Below the pieces are notes generated by a model. That model saw only the letters and a program-made list of their open reading frames with translations, ran no database searches and was not told the origin of the DNA. A DNA stretch of 64,000 nucleotides from Arthrobacter cavernae. GTDB lineage: Bacteria; Actinomycetota; Actinomycetes; Actinomycetales; Micrococcaceae. A program made the position numbers and the translations under genes. Positions 1-8,000 of the stretch are shown here, one piece after another (the first letter of the stretch is position 1; every line of letters begins with the position of its first letter). Where the stretch lies: the NCBI RefSeq assembly GCF_017368795.1, contig NZ_JAFNLL010000007.1, forward strand, positions 62,001-126,000, in the 5' to 3' direction.

Positions 1-286
1 CCGTGGCTCCCGGGCTGCACGAGCCCGAAAGGCCCACGTTTCCCGGGGAGAGGCTGATACTCGGTGCACCTGCCACCCCAGCAGCTTGTGCTTTGCCACT
101 ATCATTCGTGACGGCCATGGTCCGGGCGGCCTCGCGGGCGGCCTGCGTGACGGAAATCTGAAGGTTGTAAAAGAAGGAGAATTCCACGATCGCCACAATG
201 ATGAGCAAAAGAATCGGCGCGACTAGCGCAAATTCCACTGCGACGGCTCCGCGTTCTCCCTTGGGCCTGGCTTTGCTGCGGGTCAT
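1..286 (-). CDS. TadE-like pilus assembly protein (partial, runs off the left edge)
   Basis: TadE-family proteins are membrane-anchored minor pseudopilins of the Tad/Flp pilus system. About 95 N-terminal residues are visible. They comprise a basic start, a GERGAVAVEFALVAP segment with the conserved Glu of the TadE processing region, one hydrophobic helix (about residues 20-40), then QAAREAARTMAV, which is typical of the family. The ATG at 286 is preceded by a G-rich Shine-Dalgarno run (288-293 on the plus strand as cccccc). It lies downstream of the Flp pilin and prepilin peptidase genes on the same strand. The 3' end is outside the window. Confidence 0.85.
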   Translation of the reverse strand, partial: MTRSKARPKGERGAVAVEFALVAPILLLIIVAIVEFSFFYNLQISVTQAAREAARTMAVTNDSGKAQAAGVAGAPSISLSPGNVGLSGSCSPGAT

Positions 287-360
287 GATATCCCCCCAGT
301 GGGTTGAGCAGCTTCAAGGAGTGAATGCGATGTCAGAAAGACGTGGTTCAAGAAACGACT

Positions 361-392
361 GTGCCGCGTCCGCGTAGGTGCGGACGCGGCAC
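361..392 (-). terminator. Hairpin between flp and tadE-like gene
   Basis: A perfect 13-bp inverted repeat (361-373 with 380-392, 6-nt loop) lies just past the pilin stop in its direction of transcription. The following bases are only moderately T-rich. It could be a partial terminator or mRNA-stabilising hairpin that keeps the abundant pilin transcript above the downstream assembly genes (inference). Confidence 0.6.
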
Positions 393-425
393 AGATCTTG
401 GTGCAGAAGCACTGGTTCAGAAGTC

Positions 426-626
426 CTACCAGGTGCCGACGGTGGTGCCCAGATCGTTGAAGAATGTATTCAGGTTTTTGCCGAAGAGGCCGACGCCTCC
501 CACGATGATGAGGGCAATCAGGCCGACCAGCAGCGAGTATTCAGTTGCCGTCGCCCCTTTTTCGGAGGAGAGCCGGTCCTTGACGCCGGCGATGAACGAA
601 ATGACAGAGACCATAAGAGATGACAT
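426..626 (-). CDS. Flp/Fap-type pilin
   Basis: Major subunit of a type IVb (Tad) pilus, a small prepilin exported through the inner membrane and cleaved by the prepilin peptidase. At 66 residues it has the family's normal size. The sequence shows GATATEYSLLVGLIALIIVG: the G-A-T-A-T-E-Y processing site with the invariant Glu-Tyr pair, then a single hydrophobic helix. It is flanked upstream by prepilin peptidase (900-1553) and downstream by a TadE-like gene, all on the minus strand. A 273-bp AT-richer upstream gap probably holds its own promoter. Confidence 0.92.
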   Translation of the reverse strand: MSSLMVSVISFIAGVKDRLSSEKGATATEYSLLVGLIALIIVGGVGLFGKNLNTFFNDLGTTVGTW

Positions 627-748
627 TGCAAACCCTTCCCAGAAATGTGAATTTGTCGTCGAATTCCGAGTGCCCCATATTTCGTTTAGCGGTTCGGATT
701 TCGATAGGACAACAATTGCTGTTTCCAGGAACCATAAGCAACACGTAG

Positions 749-811
749 AAGTACTCGTCTTTTTGTGCCAGGGGAGTACTTGGATGCCCGTTCGCAGGGC
801 TGCGGGTACTC
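749..811. promoter_or_regulatory. Repeated GTACTC motif upstream of flp
   Basis: An 8-bp inverted repeat AAGTACTC (749-756) / GAGTACTT (774-781) is followed by another GTACTC at 806-811, within the relatively AT-rich gap between the prepilin peptidase and pilin genes. The arrangement looks like an operator, but I know of no matching regulator. This is a sequence observation only. Confidence 0.3.
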
Positions 812-899
812 AGTTTTGGCGCGACTTACTACTTGGAAAGGACAGCATGCTGGGCATTCCGGCTCTGTGTAATGGGCGCGTCAGAACCCCGTGCGAGGC

Positions 900-1553
900 T
901 CAGGGAAAGGCCAACAACACGCCCAGGGCTGCGGCGAACATTGCCGGTCCGTGGGCCGTTTCGGCGGGCTTCTCCGCTGATCTCAGGCGCAACATCAGTA
1001 CCGTGAGCACGCCGCCCACCACGAACCCCAGCAGCCCCCCGTATAACACCTGTCCCCAACCCAAGTACCCCAAGTACATTCCGAGTGGAGCCGCGAGCTT
1101 CACATCGCCCATTCCGAGGCTTCGCGGAGAAATTAACCCGAGAATCAGGTAGGCCACGAACAAAATTGCCCCGCCGGCGGCCGCGCGCAGCAGCCCAGGC
1201 CAGTCCGGCGCTATGGCGGCAGCTGCCCCGAGGAGCACGAAACCGGCCGCAAGTAACGCCAAAACCAGGGGATTCGGCAGGAGATGGTGGATGAAATCAA
1301 TTCGGGAAAGCTGGACCGCAAATAATGCAAGGAATAGAAACGCCGGCAATTCGGGGCCCAGTCCAAAGCGCAGCGCAAGCAAGGCAAACAGCAAAGCGGT
1401 GATTACCGCCGTCGTAATCCTGATGCCGGCAGGCGGGAGCCCGCCCAGCCGCGGAAGGATCCTGGCAACCAGGAACTCGGTCAAGGGGCTCAGCAGCATC
1501 CCGAGAAGGCCCACAAGTACAACCAGGTACGGCAGTGCGAGGTCAAGGGTCAC
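900..1553 (-). CDS. Prepilin peptidase (A24 family, TadV/CpaA-like)
   Basis: Integral membrane aspartyl protease that cleaves the leader of Flp prepilins. 217 residues, almost entirely hydrophobic, with about six to seven membrane spans. Both catalytic aspartate motifs are visible: RIDFIHHLLPN in a cytoplasmic loop, and GMGDVKLA, the GxGD signature. There is no N-terminal methyltransferase domain, as is usual for Tad-type short peptidases. The GTG start at 1553 has a GAGGAG ribosome site 5 nt upstream. It is the first gene of the minus-strand pilus cluster in the window. Confidence 0.92.
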   Translation of the reverse strand: MTLDLALPYLVVLVGLLGMLLSPLTEFLVARILPRLGGLPPAGIRITTAVITALLFALLALRFGLGPELPAFLFLALFAVQLSRIDFIHHLLPNPLVLALLAAGFVLLGAAAAIAPDWPGLLRAAAGGAILFVAYLILGLISPRSLGMGDVKLAAPLGMYLGYLGWGQVLYGGLLGFVVGGVLTVLMLRLRSAEKPAETAHGPAMFAAALGVLLAFP

Positions 1554-1847
1554 GGAGTCTCCTCAGGTACGGCATCCTTGCAGCCCGGCTGGCAGCCGGT
1601 AACCCATTTTGCCCCAGAGGCCCGTTGGCGGTATCGTTTATAGTCGTTGTGCGTGTCCTATCTCGATGACACATGCCCGCTTGGGGATCCAGTTGCAGGA
1701 TCACTAACTCAGGCGGCATTTTCGAGATTCTGGGATGACTGGTACATGGAGTCCTCACCTCTGCTCCGGTAGCGCATACATAGTAGGTGCACGTCTTATT
1801 GCGTGCCTCCTAAAACATGAACGCCAGAACAAGAACGAGGCAAAACC
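1554..1847. other. Intergenic region between the pilus cluster and rplM
   Basis: Divergent gap holding the promoters of the pilus cluster (minus) and rplM-rpsI (plus). No gene is supported. A short perfect hairpin (ccggct-ggc-agccgg, about 1585-1599) is visible but lacks a T-tract. An rplM leader of unknown length must lie at the right-hand end. I saw no convincing -35/-10 pair. Confidence 0.4.
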
Positions 1848-2291
1848 GTGCGTACGTACACCCCGAAGCCCGGCGATATCAACCGCCAGTGGCACGTCAT
1901 TGACGCCACCGACGTTGTCCTTGGTCGTCTTGCCAGCCAGACCGCAACACTGCTGCGCGGAAAGCACAAGCCGACCTATGCGTCCCACATGGACATGGGC
2001 GACTTCGTCATCATCATCAACGCTGAGAAGGTTGCCCTGACCGGCGCCAAGCTGGAGCAGAAGCGCGCATACCGCCACTCCGGTTACCCGGGCGGTCTGA
2101 CCTCCGTCAACTACGCCGAACTGCTGGAATCCAACCCGGTTCGCGCTGTTGAGAAGGCCATCAAGGGCATGCTCCCCAAGAACTCCCTGGCTGCACAGCA
2201 GCTCAGCAAGCTCAAGGTCTACCGCGGCGCTGAGCACCCCCACGCTGCACAGCAGCCCAAGACTTTCGAAATCACCCAGGTCGCCCAGTAG
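1848..2291 (+). CDS. rplM: 50S ribosomal protein L13
   Basis: Early-assembling large-subunit protein uL13. 147 residues, the normal length, with the family start [19 protein letters not shown] and the signature region [18 protein letters not shown]. The GTG start at 1848 is preceded by AACGAGG. It forms a conserved two-gene operon with rpsI, which begins 37 nt after its stop. Confidence 0.97.
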   Translation: MRTYTPKPGDINRQWHVIDATDVVLGRLASQTATLLRGKHKPTYASHMDMGDFVIIINAEKVALTGAKLEQKRAYRHSGYPGGLTSVNYAELLESNPVRAVEKAIKGMLPKNSLAAQQLSKLKVYRGAEHPHAAQQPKTFEITQVAQ

Positions 2292-2328
2292 TCCTGGCCA
2301 CCAAACAACTTTTTATACAAGGAGAATC

Positions 2329-2835
2329 GTGGCTCAGAACGAAGAACTGACCGCCGAAGCCGTCGAGGCCGAGGAAACCCTCACCAGCTACACCTCTGAA
2401 AGCACGGCCGCCGAGGCCGCGCCGAAGAAGGAACGCCCGGCACTGACCGTTGCCGGCGCAGCTGTTGGCCGCCGCAAGGAAGCCGTTGCACGCGTTCGCG
2501 TTGTGCCGGGCTCCGGCAAGTGGACCATCAACGGCCGCGAGCTGTCGAACTACTTCCCGAACAAGCTGCACCAGCAGGACGTCAACGAGCCCTTCAAGAT
2601 CCTTGATCTCGAAGGCGCCTACGACGTCATCGCACGCATCCACGGTGGTGGCCCCTCCGGCCAGGCCGGTGCACTGCGCCTCGGTGTTGCTCGCTCGCTG
2701 AACGAGATCGACGTCGAGAACAACCGCGCCACCCTGAAGAAGGCCGGCTACCTGACCCGTGACGCCCGCGTCATCGAGCGTAAGAAGGCTGGTCTCAAGA
2801 AGGCACGCAAGGCTCAGCAGTACTCCAAGCGCTAA
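2329..2835 (+). CDS. rpsI: 30S ribosomal protein S9
   Basis: Small-subunit protein uS9, whose C-terminal tail reaches the P-site tRNA. The GTG at 2329 is chosen because AAGGAG sits just upstream and the product then starts MAQNEEL. The reading frame is open further upstream into rplM but has no support there. 168 residues: a 40-residue acidic/alanine-rich actinobacterial N-terminal extension, then [17 protein letters not shown] and the invariant C-terminus [12 protein letters not shown]. Second gene of the rplM operon. Confidence 0.97.
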   Translation: MAQNEELTAEAVEAEETLTSYTSESTAAEAAPKKERPALTVAGAAVGRRKEAVARVRVVPGSGKWTINGRELSNYFPNKLHQQDVNEPFKILDLEGAYDVIARIHGGGPSGQAGALRLGVARSLNEIDVENNRATLKKAGYLTRDARVIERKKAGLKKARKAQQYSKR

Positions 2836-2845
2836 ATCCGCTTGC

Positions 2846-2886
2846 GCGAAAGCCCGTTCCGCCGTTTCGGCGGGGCGGGCTTTCGC
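2846..2886 (+). terminator. Terminator of rplM-rpsI
   Basis: An 11-bp stem (2846-2856 with 2876-2886) with a smaller nested GC hairpin in the loop, starting 10 nt after the rpsI stop. There is little T-tract, as is common in high-GC actinobacteria. Confidence 0.75.
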
Positions 2887-2963
2887 CGTATCCGGGCGGA
2901 TTCGCATGGCGGCTTGGGGCGTCTCGCGGGCACGCGTGAACCGGACCCGCACCGCCCGTCGTC

Positions 2964-2969
2964 TAGACT
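2964..2969 (+). promoter_or_regulatory. Leaderless -10 element of glmM
   Basis: TAGACT ends 7 nt before the ATG at 2977. In actinobacteria this spacing places the transcription start at the A of the start codon, giving a leaderless mRNA. Confidence 0.65.
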
Positions 2970-2976
2970 TGAGCCG

Positions 2977-4335
2977 ATGTCTAGATTATTTGGAACAGAT
3001 GGCGTGCGCGGTCTCGCGAACGGATTGCTCACCGCTGAGCTGGCTTTGCAGCTCGCCCAGGCCGCCGCCGTCGTACTCGGCCATGACCGCACGCCCGACG
3101 GAAAGCGGCCCCGCGCCGTCGTCGCCCGGGACCCCCGCGCCAGCGGTGAGTTCCTGGCCGCAGCCGTGGAAGCCGGCCTTTCAAGCTCCGGGATCGACGT
3201 CTACGACGCCGGCGTCCTGCCCACCCCGGCCGCGGCCTACCTGGTGGCAGATCTCGACGCTGACTTCGGCGTCATGCTCTCCGCCTCCCACAATCCTGCG
3301 CCGGACAACGGGATCAAGTTCTTCGCCCGCGGCGGACAGAAGCTGCCTGACCACGTCGAGGACGCCATCGAGGCCCAGCTCGGCAAGGAGCCGGAGCGTC
3401 CGATTGGCGGCGACGTCGGCCGCATCCAGCGCTTCTCCGATGCAGAGGACCGGTACATCGTACACCTGCTCGGTACCCTTCCGCACCGCCTGGAAGGCAT
3501 CAAAGTGGTGCTGGACTGCGCCCATGGTGCCGCCAGCGGCTGCTCCCCGCAGGTCTTCAAGGACGCCGGCGCTGAGGTTGTGGTGATCGGCGCCGAACCG
3601 GACGGCCTGAACATCAACGACGGCGTCGGCTCCACGCACCTTGGCCCGCTCAAGGAAGCCGTTGTTGCCCACGGCGCCGACCTTGGCATCGCCCACGACG
3701 GCGACGCCGACCGCTGCCTAGCAGTTGACCACGAAGGCAACGAGGTGGACGGCGACCAGATCATGGCGATCCTCGCCCTGGCCCTCAAAGACGCCGGCAA
3801 ACTCAAGGACAACGTCCTGGTTGCCACCGTCATGAGCAACCTCGGCCTCAAGATCGCCCTGCGGAACGCCGGCATCAGCATCCGCGAAACGGCTGTGGGG
3901 GACCGCTACGTGCTCGAGGAAATGCGCGCCGGCGGCTTCAACCTCGGCGGCGAACAGTCCGGCCACGTTATCTTCTCCGACTACGCCACCACCGGCGACG
4001 GCGTCCTGACGGGCCTCCAGATTGCCGCGCAGGTGGCCAAGACCGGCCGCACCCTGCAGGACCTGGCCACAGCGATGACCAAGCTCCCGCAGCTCATGAT
4101 CAACGTCAAGGGCGTGGACAAGGCCCGCGCCGCCACGGACGAGGGCGTAGCGGCGGCGGTGGCCGCCGCCGAGCTCGAGCTGGGCGACACCGGCCGCGTG
4201 CTGCTTCGCCCCTCGGGCACGGAGGCCCTGGTGCGCGTGATGGTGGAAGCCGCGGACATGGCGACGGCGGAACGCATCTGCACCAGCCTGGCCGCCGTCG
4301 TGAAGAAGCGCCTCGGCAGTGAAGTTGCTGCCTAG
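2977..4335 (+). CDS. glmM: Phosphoglucosamine mutase
   Basis: Converts glucosamine-6-phosphate to glucosamine-1-phosphate, the second step to UDP-GlcNAc. 452 residues, standard for the alpha-D-phosphohexomutase family. The start gives [12 protein letters not shown], the expected N-terminus; upstream in-frame codons are rejected because a TAGACT -10 element ends 7 nt before this ATG. Phosphoserine loop [12 protein letters not shown] with Ser104, metal loop DGDADRC, sugar-binding GEQSGH and phosphate-binding [12 protein letters not shown] are all intact. It works with GlmS, encoded at 8001. Confidence 0.97.
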   Translation: MSRLFGTDGVRGLANGLLTAELALQLAQAAAVVLGHDRTPDGKRPRAVVARDPRASGEFLAAAVEAGLSSSGIDVYDAGVLPTPAAAYLVADLDADFGVMLSASHNPAPDNGIKFFARGGQKLPDHVEDAIEAQLGKEPERPIGGDVGRIQRFSDAEDRYIVHLLGTLPHRLEGIKVVLDCAHGAASGCSPQVFKDAGAEVVVIGAEPDGLNINDGVGSTHLGPLKEAVVAHGADLGIAHDGDADRCLAVDHEGNEVDGDQIMAILALALKDAGKLKDNVLVATVMSNLGLKIALRNAGISIRETAVGDRYVLEEMRAGGFNLGGEQSGHVIFSDYATTGDGVLTGLQIAAQVAKTGRTLQDLATAMTKLPQLMINVKGVDKARAATDEGVAAAVAAAELELGDTGRVLLRPSGTEALVRVMVEAADMATAERICTSLAAVVKKRLGSEVAA

Positions 4336-4351
4336 TCTGAGGACCGCACTT

Positions 4352-4399
4352 AAATGGCTGTGGCCCGTTTCCCCTTGGGGAGGCGGGCCACAGCCATTT
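4352..4399. terminator. Bidirectional terminator between glmM and the carboxypeptidase gene
   Basis: A perfect 16-bp stem (4352-4367 with 4384-4399) whose loop itself contains a cccc/gggg mini-stem. Flanking A and T runs make it usable from both strands, which suits the convergent genes on either side. Confidence 0.88.
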
Positions 4400-4416
4400 G
4401 GGTTCGGTTGCAACCG

Positions 4417-5301
4417 TTATAGGTAGTCCGGGGCCGCTTCCAGCCCGAAGTACTCCTCCAGCGTCGAGATCCCGCGCTTGTGCATGTCCGTGGCGGCGTC
4501 CACTCCGATGTAGCGCAGGTGCCATGGCTCGTAGTAGTAACCGGTGATTTCGTGGAACTGGAGGGGGTAGCGCACCACGAAGCCGTATTTGTGGGCATTG
4601 CCCGCGGCCCAGACGGCTGCCGGCTGCCCGGCAAAGCACGGCTGGAAGCTGCAGGCCCCGCCGCCGTCGGAAATGTCGAAGGACCAGCCGGTCTGGTGTT
4701 CGGAAAAGCCGGGCCGCGCGGAGGCTGTGTCCGCCGACGCCTGGCCCATGCTGCCGACGTAGCCGTTGTAGGTGGCCGTCTGCGTGGAGAAGGAACGGTA
4801 TCCGGAGGCCAGCGCCATGGTGACACCCTCCGAGGCTGCCGCGGCGAACAGCTTCTCCGCGGCAGCCGCCGTCGTGCTGTTGAGCAGCGCCGCTTCGCCG
4901 CCGACGGCCAGCCGGACGCCTGGCCGGACCAGGTCCGCCGGCGCAAACCGTTGCGGGTTCAGCGGGCGGTGCTTGTTGACCACCACCCACGGGCTGGCGG
5001 GATCGCCCAGGGAGTGCCGCGCGGGAAGGGCGCCCGACGGCGGTGCTGGCGGCGGTGCCGCCGGGCTGCCTTCCGCACTGGCGGGGGAGGGGGTCGCGGA
5101 CCCGGGATCCGGCGTCGGGGTGGTGGCCGCGATGGTCGGCGTGGATACCGACGTCGGAGCTGGCGACCCTGTGGCGGGGGCCGCCGCCGCTGGCGAGGGC
5201 AACGGACCCTCCGGTGCGCAAGCGGCCAAAGCGGTCATGCCCGCACCGGCAGCCAGCAACGTGGCGAATGCCCTTCTGCTGGGCCTGCAGTCACGGCACA
5301 C
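4417..5301 (-). CDS. M15-family D-alanyl-D-alanine carboxypeptidase, lipoprotein (VanY-like)
   Basis: Zinc peptidase that trims the terminal D-Ala of peptidoglycan stem peptides, at the outer face of the membrane. 294 residues. The N-terminus has SRRAFATLLAAGAG then LAAC (lipidated Cys28), so it looks like a twin-arginine-type lipoprotein signal. A Pro/Ala/Thr-rich linker (about 30-95) precedes the catalytic domain with SGYRS, the zinc ligands SEHQTGWSFD (His202, Asp209) and EPWHLRYIG (Glu258 base, His261 ligand). It begins 6 nt after coaA on the same strand, so it is probably co-transcribed. Confidence 0.9.
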   Translation of the reverse strand: MCRDCRPSRRAFATLLAAGAGMTALAACAPEGPLPSPAAAAPATGSPAPTSVSTPTIAATTPTPDPGSATPSPASAEGSPAAPPPAPPSGALPARHSLGDPASPWVVVNKHRPLNPQRFAPADLVRPGVRLAVGGEAALLNSTTAAAAEKLFAAAASEGVTMALASGYRSFSTQTATYNGYVGSMGQASADTASARPGFSEHQTGWSFDISDGGGACSFQPCFAGQPAAVWAAGNAHKYGFVVRYPLQFHEITGYYYEPWHLRYIGVDAATDMHKRGISTLEEYFGLEAAPDYL

Positions 5302-5307
5302 GCGCGG

Positions 5308-6279
5308 CTAGACCTTCCTCAGCAGCATGCGGCGGATCGAGTGGTCCGCATCCTTGGTCAGCACCAGCTGGGCGCGGCCGCGGGTGGGGAGGACGTTGTC
5401 CTCGAGGTTCGGCTCGTTGATGCGCTTCCAGATGCCGCGGGCCGTCTGCTCGGCCTCGTCGTCGGACAGCGCGGCAAAACGGTGGAAGTAGGACTCCGGC
5501 TGGGCAAACGCAGTGCTCTGGAGCTTGCGGAACCGCTCCACATACCACTCCTCGATGTAGGAGGTCTTGGCGTCCACGTAGATGGAGAAGTCGAAGAAGT
5601 CGCTGACGGCGAGTCCCTGCCTGCCGTCGTGCCGGGGTGTGGCCGGAGCAAGGACGTTGAGGCCCTCCACGATCAGCACGTCGGGGCGGCGGACCACCAC
5701 TTCCTTGTCCGGCACGATGTCGTACGTGATGTGCGAGTACCAGGGGGCGCGGACTTCCTCGGCGCCGCCCTTGACGGAAGCGACGAAGCGCAGGAGGGCG
5801 CGGCGGTCATAGGACTCCGGGAAGCCCTTGCGCTCCAGGAGGTGGCGGCGCTTGAGCTCCGCCAGGGGGTAGAGGAAACCGTCCGTGGTGATGAGCTCAA
5901 CGTTGGGGGTGCCGGGCCAGCGCCGCAGCATTTCGCGAAGCACGCGGGCGATGGTGGACTTGCCGACGGCCACGGACCCGGCGACGCCGATGACGAACGG
6001 TGTGCGCTGCGTCTGCTCGCCCAGAAAGGTGGTGGTGGCTGCGTGGAGCTGGTGCGAAGCCTCCACATAGAGGTGCAGAAGGCGGGACAGCGGGAGGTAG
6101 ACCTCCCGGATTTCCTTGAGGTCCAGGGGGTCGCCGAGGCCGCGGAGACGGAAGACGTCCTCTTCGTTGAGAGGCTGCTCCATCTGTGCTGCGAGACGGG
6201 ACCAGGTCTGCCGGTCCAGTTCGACAAAGGGGGAAGTACTGTCGCCAGTCGCTTCGTTGCGTTGCAGAGTCACCCTCAA
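5308..6279 (-). CDS. coaA: Type I pantothenate kinase
   Basis: ATP-dependent phosphorylation of pantothenate, the first step of coenzyme A synthesis. About 320 residues, the normal bacterial PanK-I size. The P-loop [12 protein letters not shown] is at residues 98-109, followed by [11 protein letters not shown] and [10 protein letters not shown], both typical of the family. Two starts are possible: TTG at 6279 or GTG at 6273. The GTG lies 7 nt after CAGAAT, a near match to the -10 spacing used by many genes here, and may be the true start. The carboxypeptidase gene follows closely. Confidence 0.95.
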   Translation of the reverse strand: MRVTLQRNEATGDSTSPFVELDRQTWSRLAAQMEQPLNEEDVFRLRGLGDPLDLKEIREVYLPLSRLLHLYVEASHQLHAATTTFLGEQTQRTPFVIGVAGSVAVGKSTIARVLREMLRRWPGTPNVELITTDGFLYPLAELKRRHLLERKGFPESYDRRALLRFVASVKGGAEEVRAPWYSHITYDIVPDKEVVVRRPDVLIVEGLNVLAPATPRHDGRQGLAVSDFFDFSIYVDAKTSYIEEWYVERFRKLQSTAFAQPESYFHRFAALSDDEAEQTARGIWKRINEPNLEDNVLPTRGRAQLVLTKDADHSIRRMLLRKV

Positions 6280-6457
6280 GATTCTGCCTCCCGCCGGCCC
6301 GATCAGGAAATGTACGACGACGGCCCGTCCCTTATAGTTCTCTAGGGTCTAGGGGAATCCACTCGGATCTGCCCGCCGCATGAAGGGAATGCTGCGGGGC
6401 GCGCTGTGCTTTTTAGGGGGAGTCTTGGTTTCTTTGTGTGGACGGAGCACATTGTCA

Positions 6458-7948
6458 GTGGCGAAACGCGCGGCCGCGCGGCGGTGGACTGCCCTCGCCG
6501 CGCCGATGGTTCTGGCAGTAGCCGCGGTATTCGGTGGCGTGCCGGCCGCGCAGGCGGAAACAGCGCCGGAGCTGATCGAGCTGGGTGCAGGCCAGTCAAT
6601 CCAGGCGGCCATCGATGCGATAGCGCCGGGCGGCACCATCAAGGTATACGGCAGCGAATACGTGGGCTCGCTGTCAATCACCAAGCCGTTGACGCTCGAG
6701 GGCGGCCTCAACACGATCAAGCCCACGCCGGGGTCAACGGGCCCGGTAATCAGCATCCGGGGCACCTCCGGTGTGACGATTCGAGGCCTCTTCTTTTCAG
6801 GTGCGGGAACTGCTTCTTCGGGGGTGAGCATCAGCGGGTCGCAGGACGTCTTGCTGGAAAGAACGTCCACCTCCGGTGCCAAGGTCGGGTTCCTCGTGGA
6901 GGCGAAAGGCGGGCCCCTGGACAGCCCGTCGGCAGGGATCCGCTTCAGTGAAACCTTCGGGGACGGAATAGACGCCGGTTACTCCTTCCGCGCCGGAACT
7001 TTGGCCGGCGATGCGCAGATCGCGGGCATCGAATTTCTGCAGAACAATACCGCGAGGGGAAGCGTTGGCCTAAGCCTCGGCTCGCCGGGAGATCTGCACG
7101 GAATCAGTGGCCCCGGCGGCTCGCCGTTGTCCTTGGGGCGCCTGGGCTTGTGGCGGCCTGGCCAATATGTCGTGAATGCAGGCCGGACGCAGGCCACCAT
7201 TCAATACAATTCCTACGTCACGGACGGAAACTCAAGCCGGCCCGTTCAGGCGTCGGACTTCATCCCGGGTTCGGTAAGTATTGTCGGATTCCCCGTTGTG
7301 CCGCCGGCTTCGCCGCCGGTCATCGATCCGGCCACTGACGCCGCCCATGCGCAGAACGGCCCGTTCGCGGCCCCTCACCAAGTGTCTGTAACCCAGGCAG
7401 ACCCGGGAGAGAAGCAGACAGTCACATACCAGACAGGCTTTGGCCTCGCATACGGGGCGTGGTTCTACGTCATCCTCCACTCGGAGCCAGTGACGGTGGG
7501 TTGGGTGCAGGCCGACTTCCGCTCCCGACTTGTCTTCGACATTCCTGCAGGCGTGCCGAACGGTGAACACACCGCCACCATTTACGGCGCTGATGGCCGG
7601 TTCATACCTGCGGCCCGGGGCATTGTGGTGACGAATGCCGTGATTGCGGCTCCCGTACCTCCCGGAAGCACGGGTGAATCTTCCGGAGAGACCAGCACTC
7701 CATCCGCGGGCACCCAGACTCCCGAGCAGACAACACCGCCCGCTGGAGCAGCGCATGACGAGGGTCCCGCATCCCCGGTTGTCGGCCCGCAGAGCGTTTC
7801 CACTGTGACGGACGACCTGGCCGCAACCGGATACCGACAGGACATCATGCTCGTGTGGGCGGTGCTCCTGCTCGGCCTGGGCGCACTCATTGTGGTGTGC
7901 CTGCGTATGTCTCGGAGGGTGGCCGGGAACGTGGCCCGCAAGCACTAA
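6458..7948 (+). CDS. Secreted beta-helix-like protein with LAXTG sorting signal
   Basis: Probable cell-wall-anchored surface protein of unknown ligand or activity. With the GTG at 6458 (GGAG 10 nt upstream) it begins with a classic signal peptide: basic, then hydrophobic, ending VPAAQA. Upstream in-frame starts back to 6380 are possible but bury the signal. Residues about 40-180 resemble a right-handed parallel beta-helix (GQSIQAAIDAIAPGGTIKVY, then repeated GVTIRG-like turns). A Pro/Thr/Ser-rich stalk leads to LAATG, a hydrophobic helix and a basic tail. LAXTG followed by helix and tail is the signal of class E sortases. No sortase gene is in the window. Confidence 0.75.
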   Translation: MAKRAAARRWTALAAPMVLAVAAVFGGVPAAQAETAPELIELGAGQSIQAAIDAIAPGGTIKVYGSEYVGSLSITKPLTLEGGLNTIKPTPGSTGPVISIRGTSGVTIRGLFFSGAGTASSGVSISGSQDVLLERTSTSGAKVGFLVEAKGGPLDSPSAGIRFSETFGDGIDAGYSFRAGTLAGDAQIAGIEFLQNNTARGSVGLSLGSPGDLHGISGPGGSPLSLGRLGLWRPGQYVVNAGRTQATIQYNSYVTDGNSSRPVQASDFIPGSVSIVGFPVVPPASPPVIDPATDAAHAQNGPFAAPHQVSVTQADPGEKQTVTYQTGFGLAYGAWFYVILHSEPVTVGWVQADFRSRLVFDIPAGVPNGEHTATIYGADGRFIPAARGIVVTNAVIAAPVPPGSTGESSGETSTPSAGTQTPEQTTPPAGAAHDEGPASPVVGPQSVSTVTDDLAATGYRQDIMLVWAVLLLGLGALIVVCLRMSRRVAGNVARKH

Positions 7949-7987
7949 TTGATCCGATGTCCCATGTCCGCTGTTTGAGGCAGCCGC

Positions 7988-7993
7988 TAGGCT
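7988..7993 (+). promoter_or_regulatory. Leaderless -10 element of glmS
   Basis: TAGGCT ends 7 nt before the ATG at 8001. Confidence 0.65.
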
Positions 7994-8000
7994 GGTACCC

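Noticed and set aside
2842..2976. N-terminal extension of GlmM upstream of 2977
   Set aside because: It overlaps the rpsI terminator, and the family N-terminus begins at [12 protein letters not shown].
4480..6345. 621-codon plus-strand ORF across the carboxypeptidase and coaA genes
   Set aside because: Antisense to two clear genes and crosses their junction; no motif or ribosome site.
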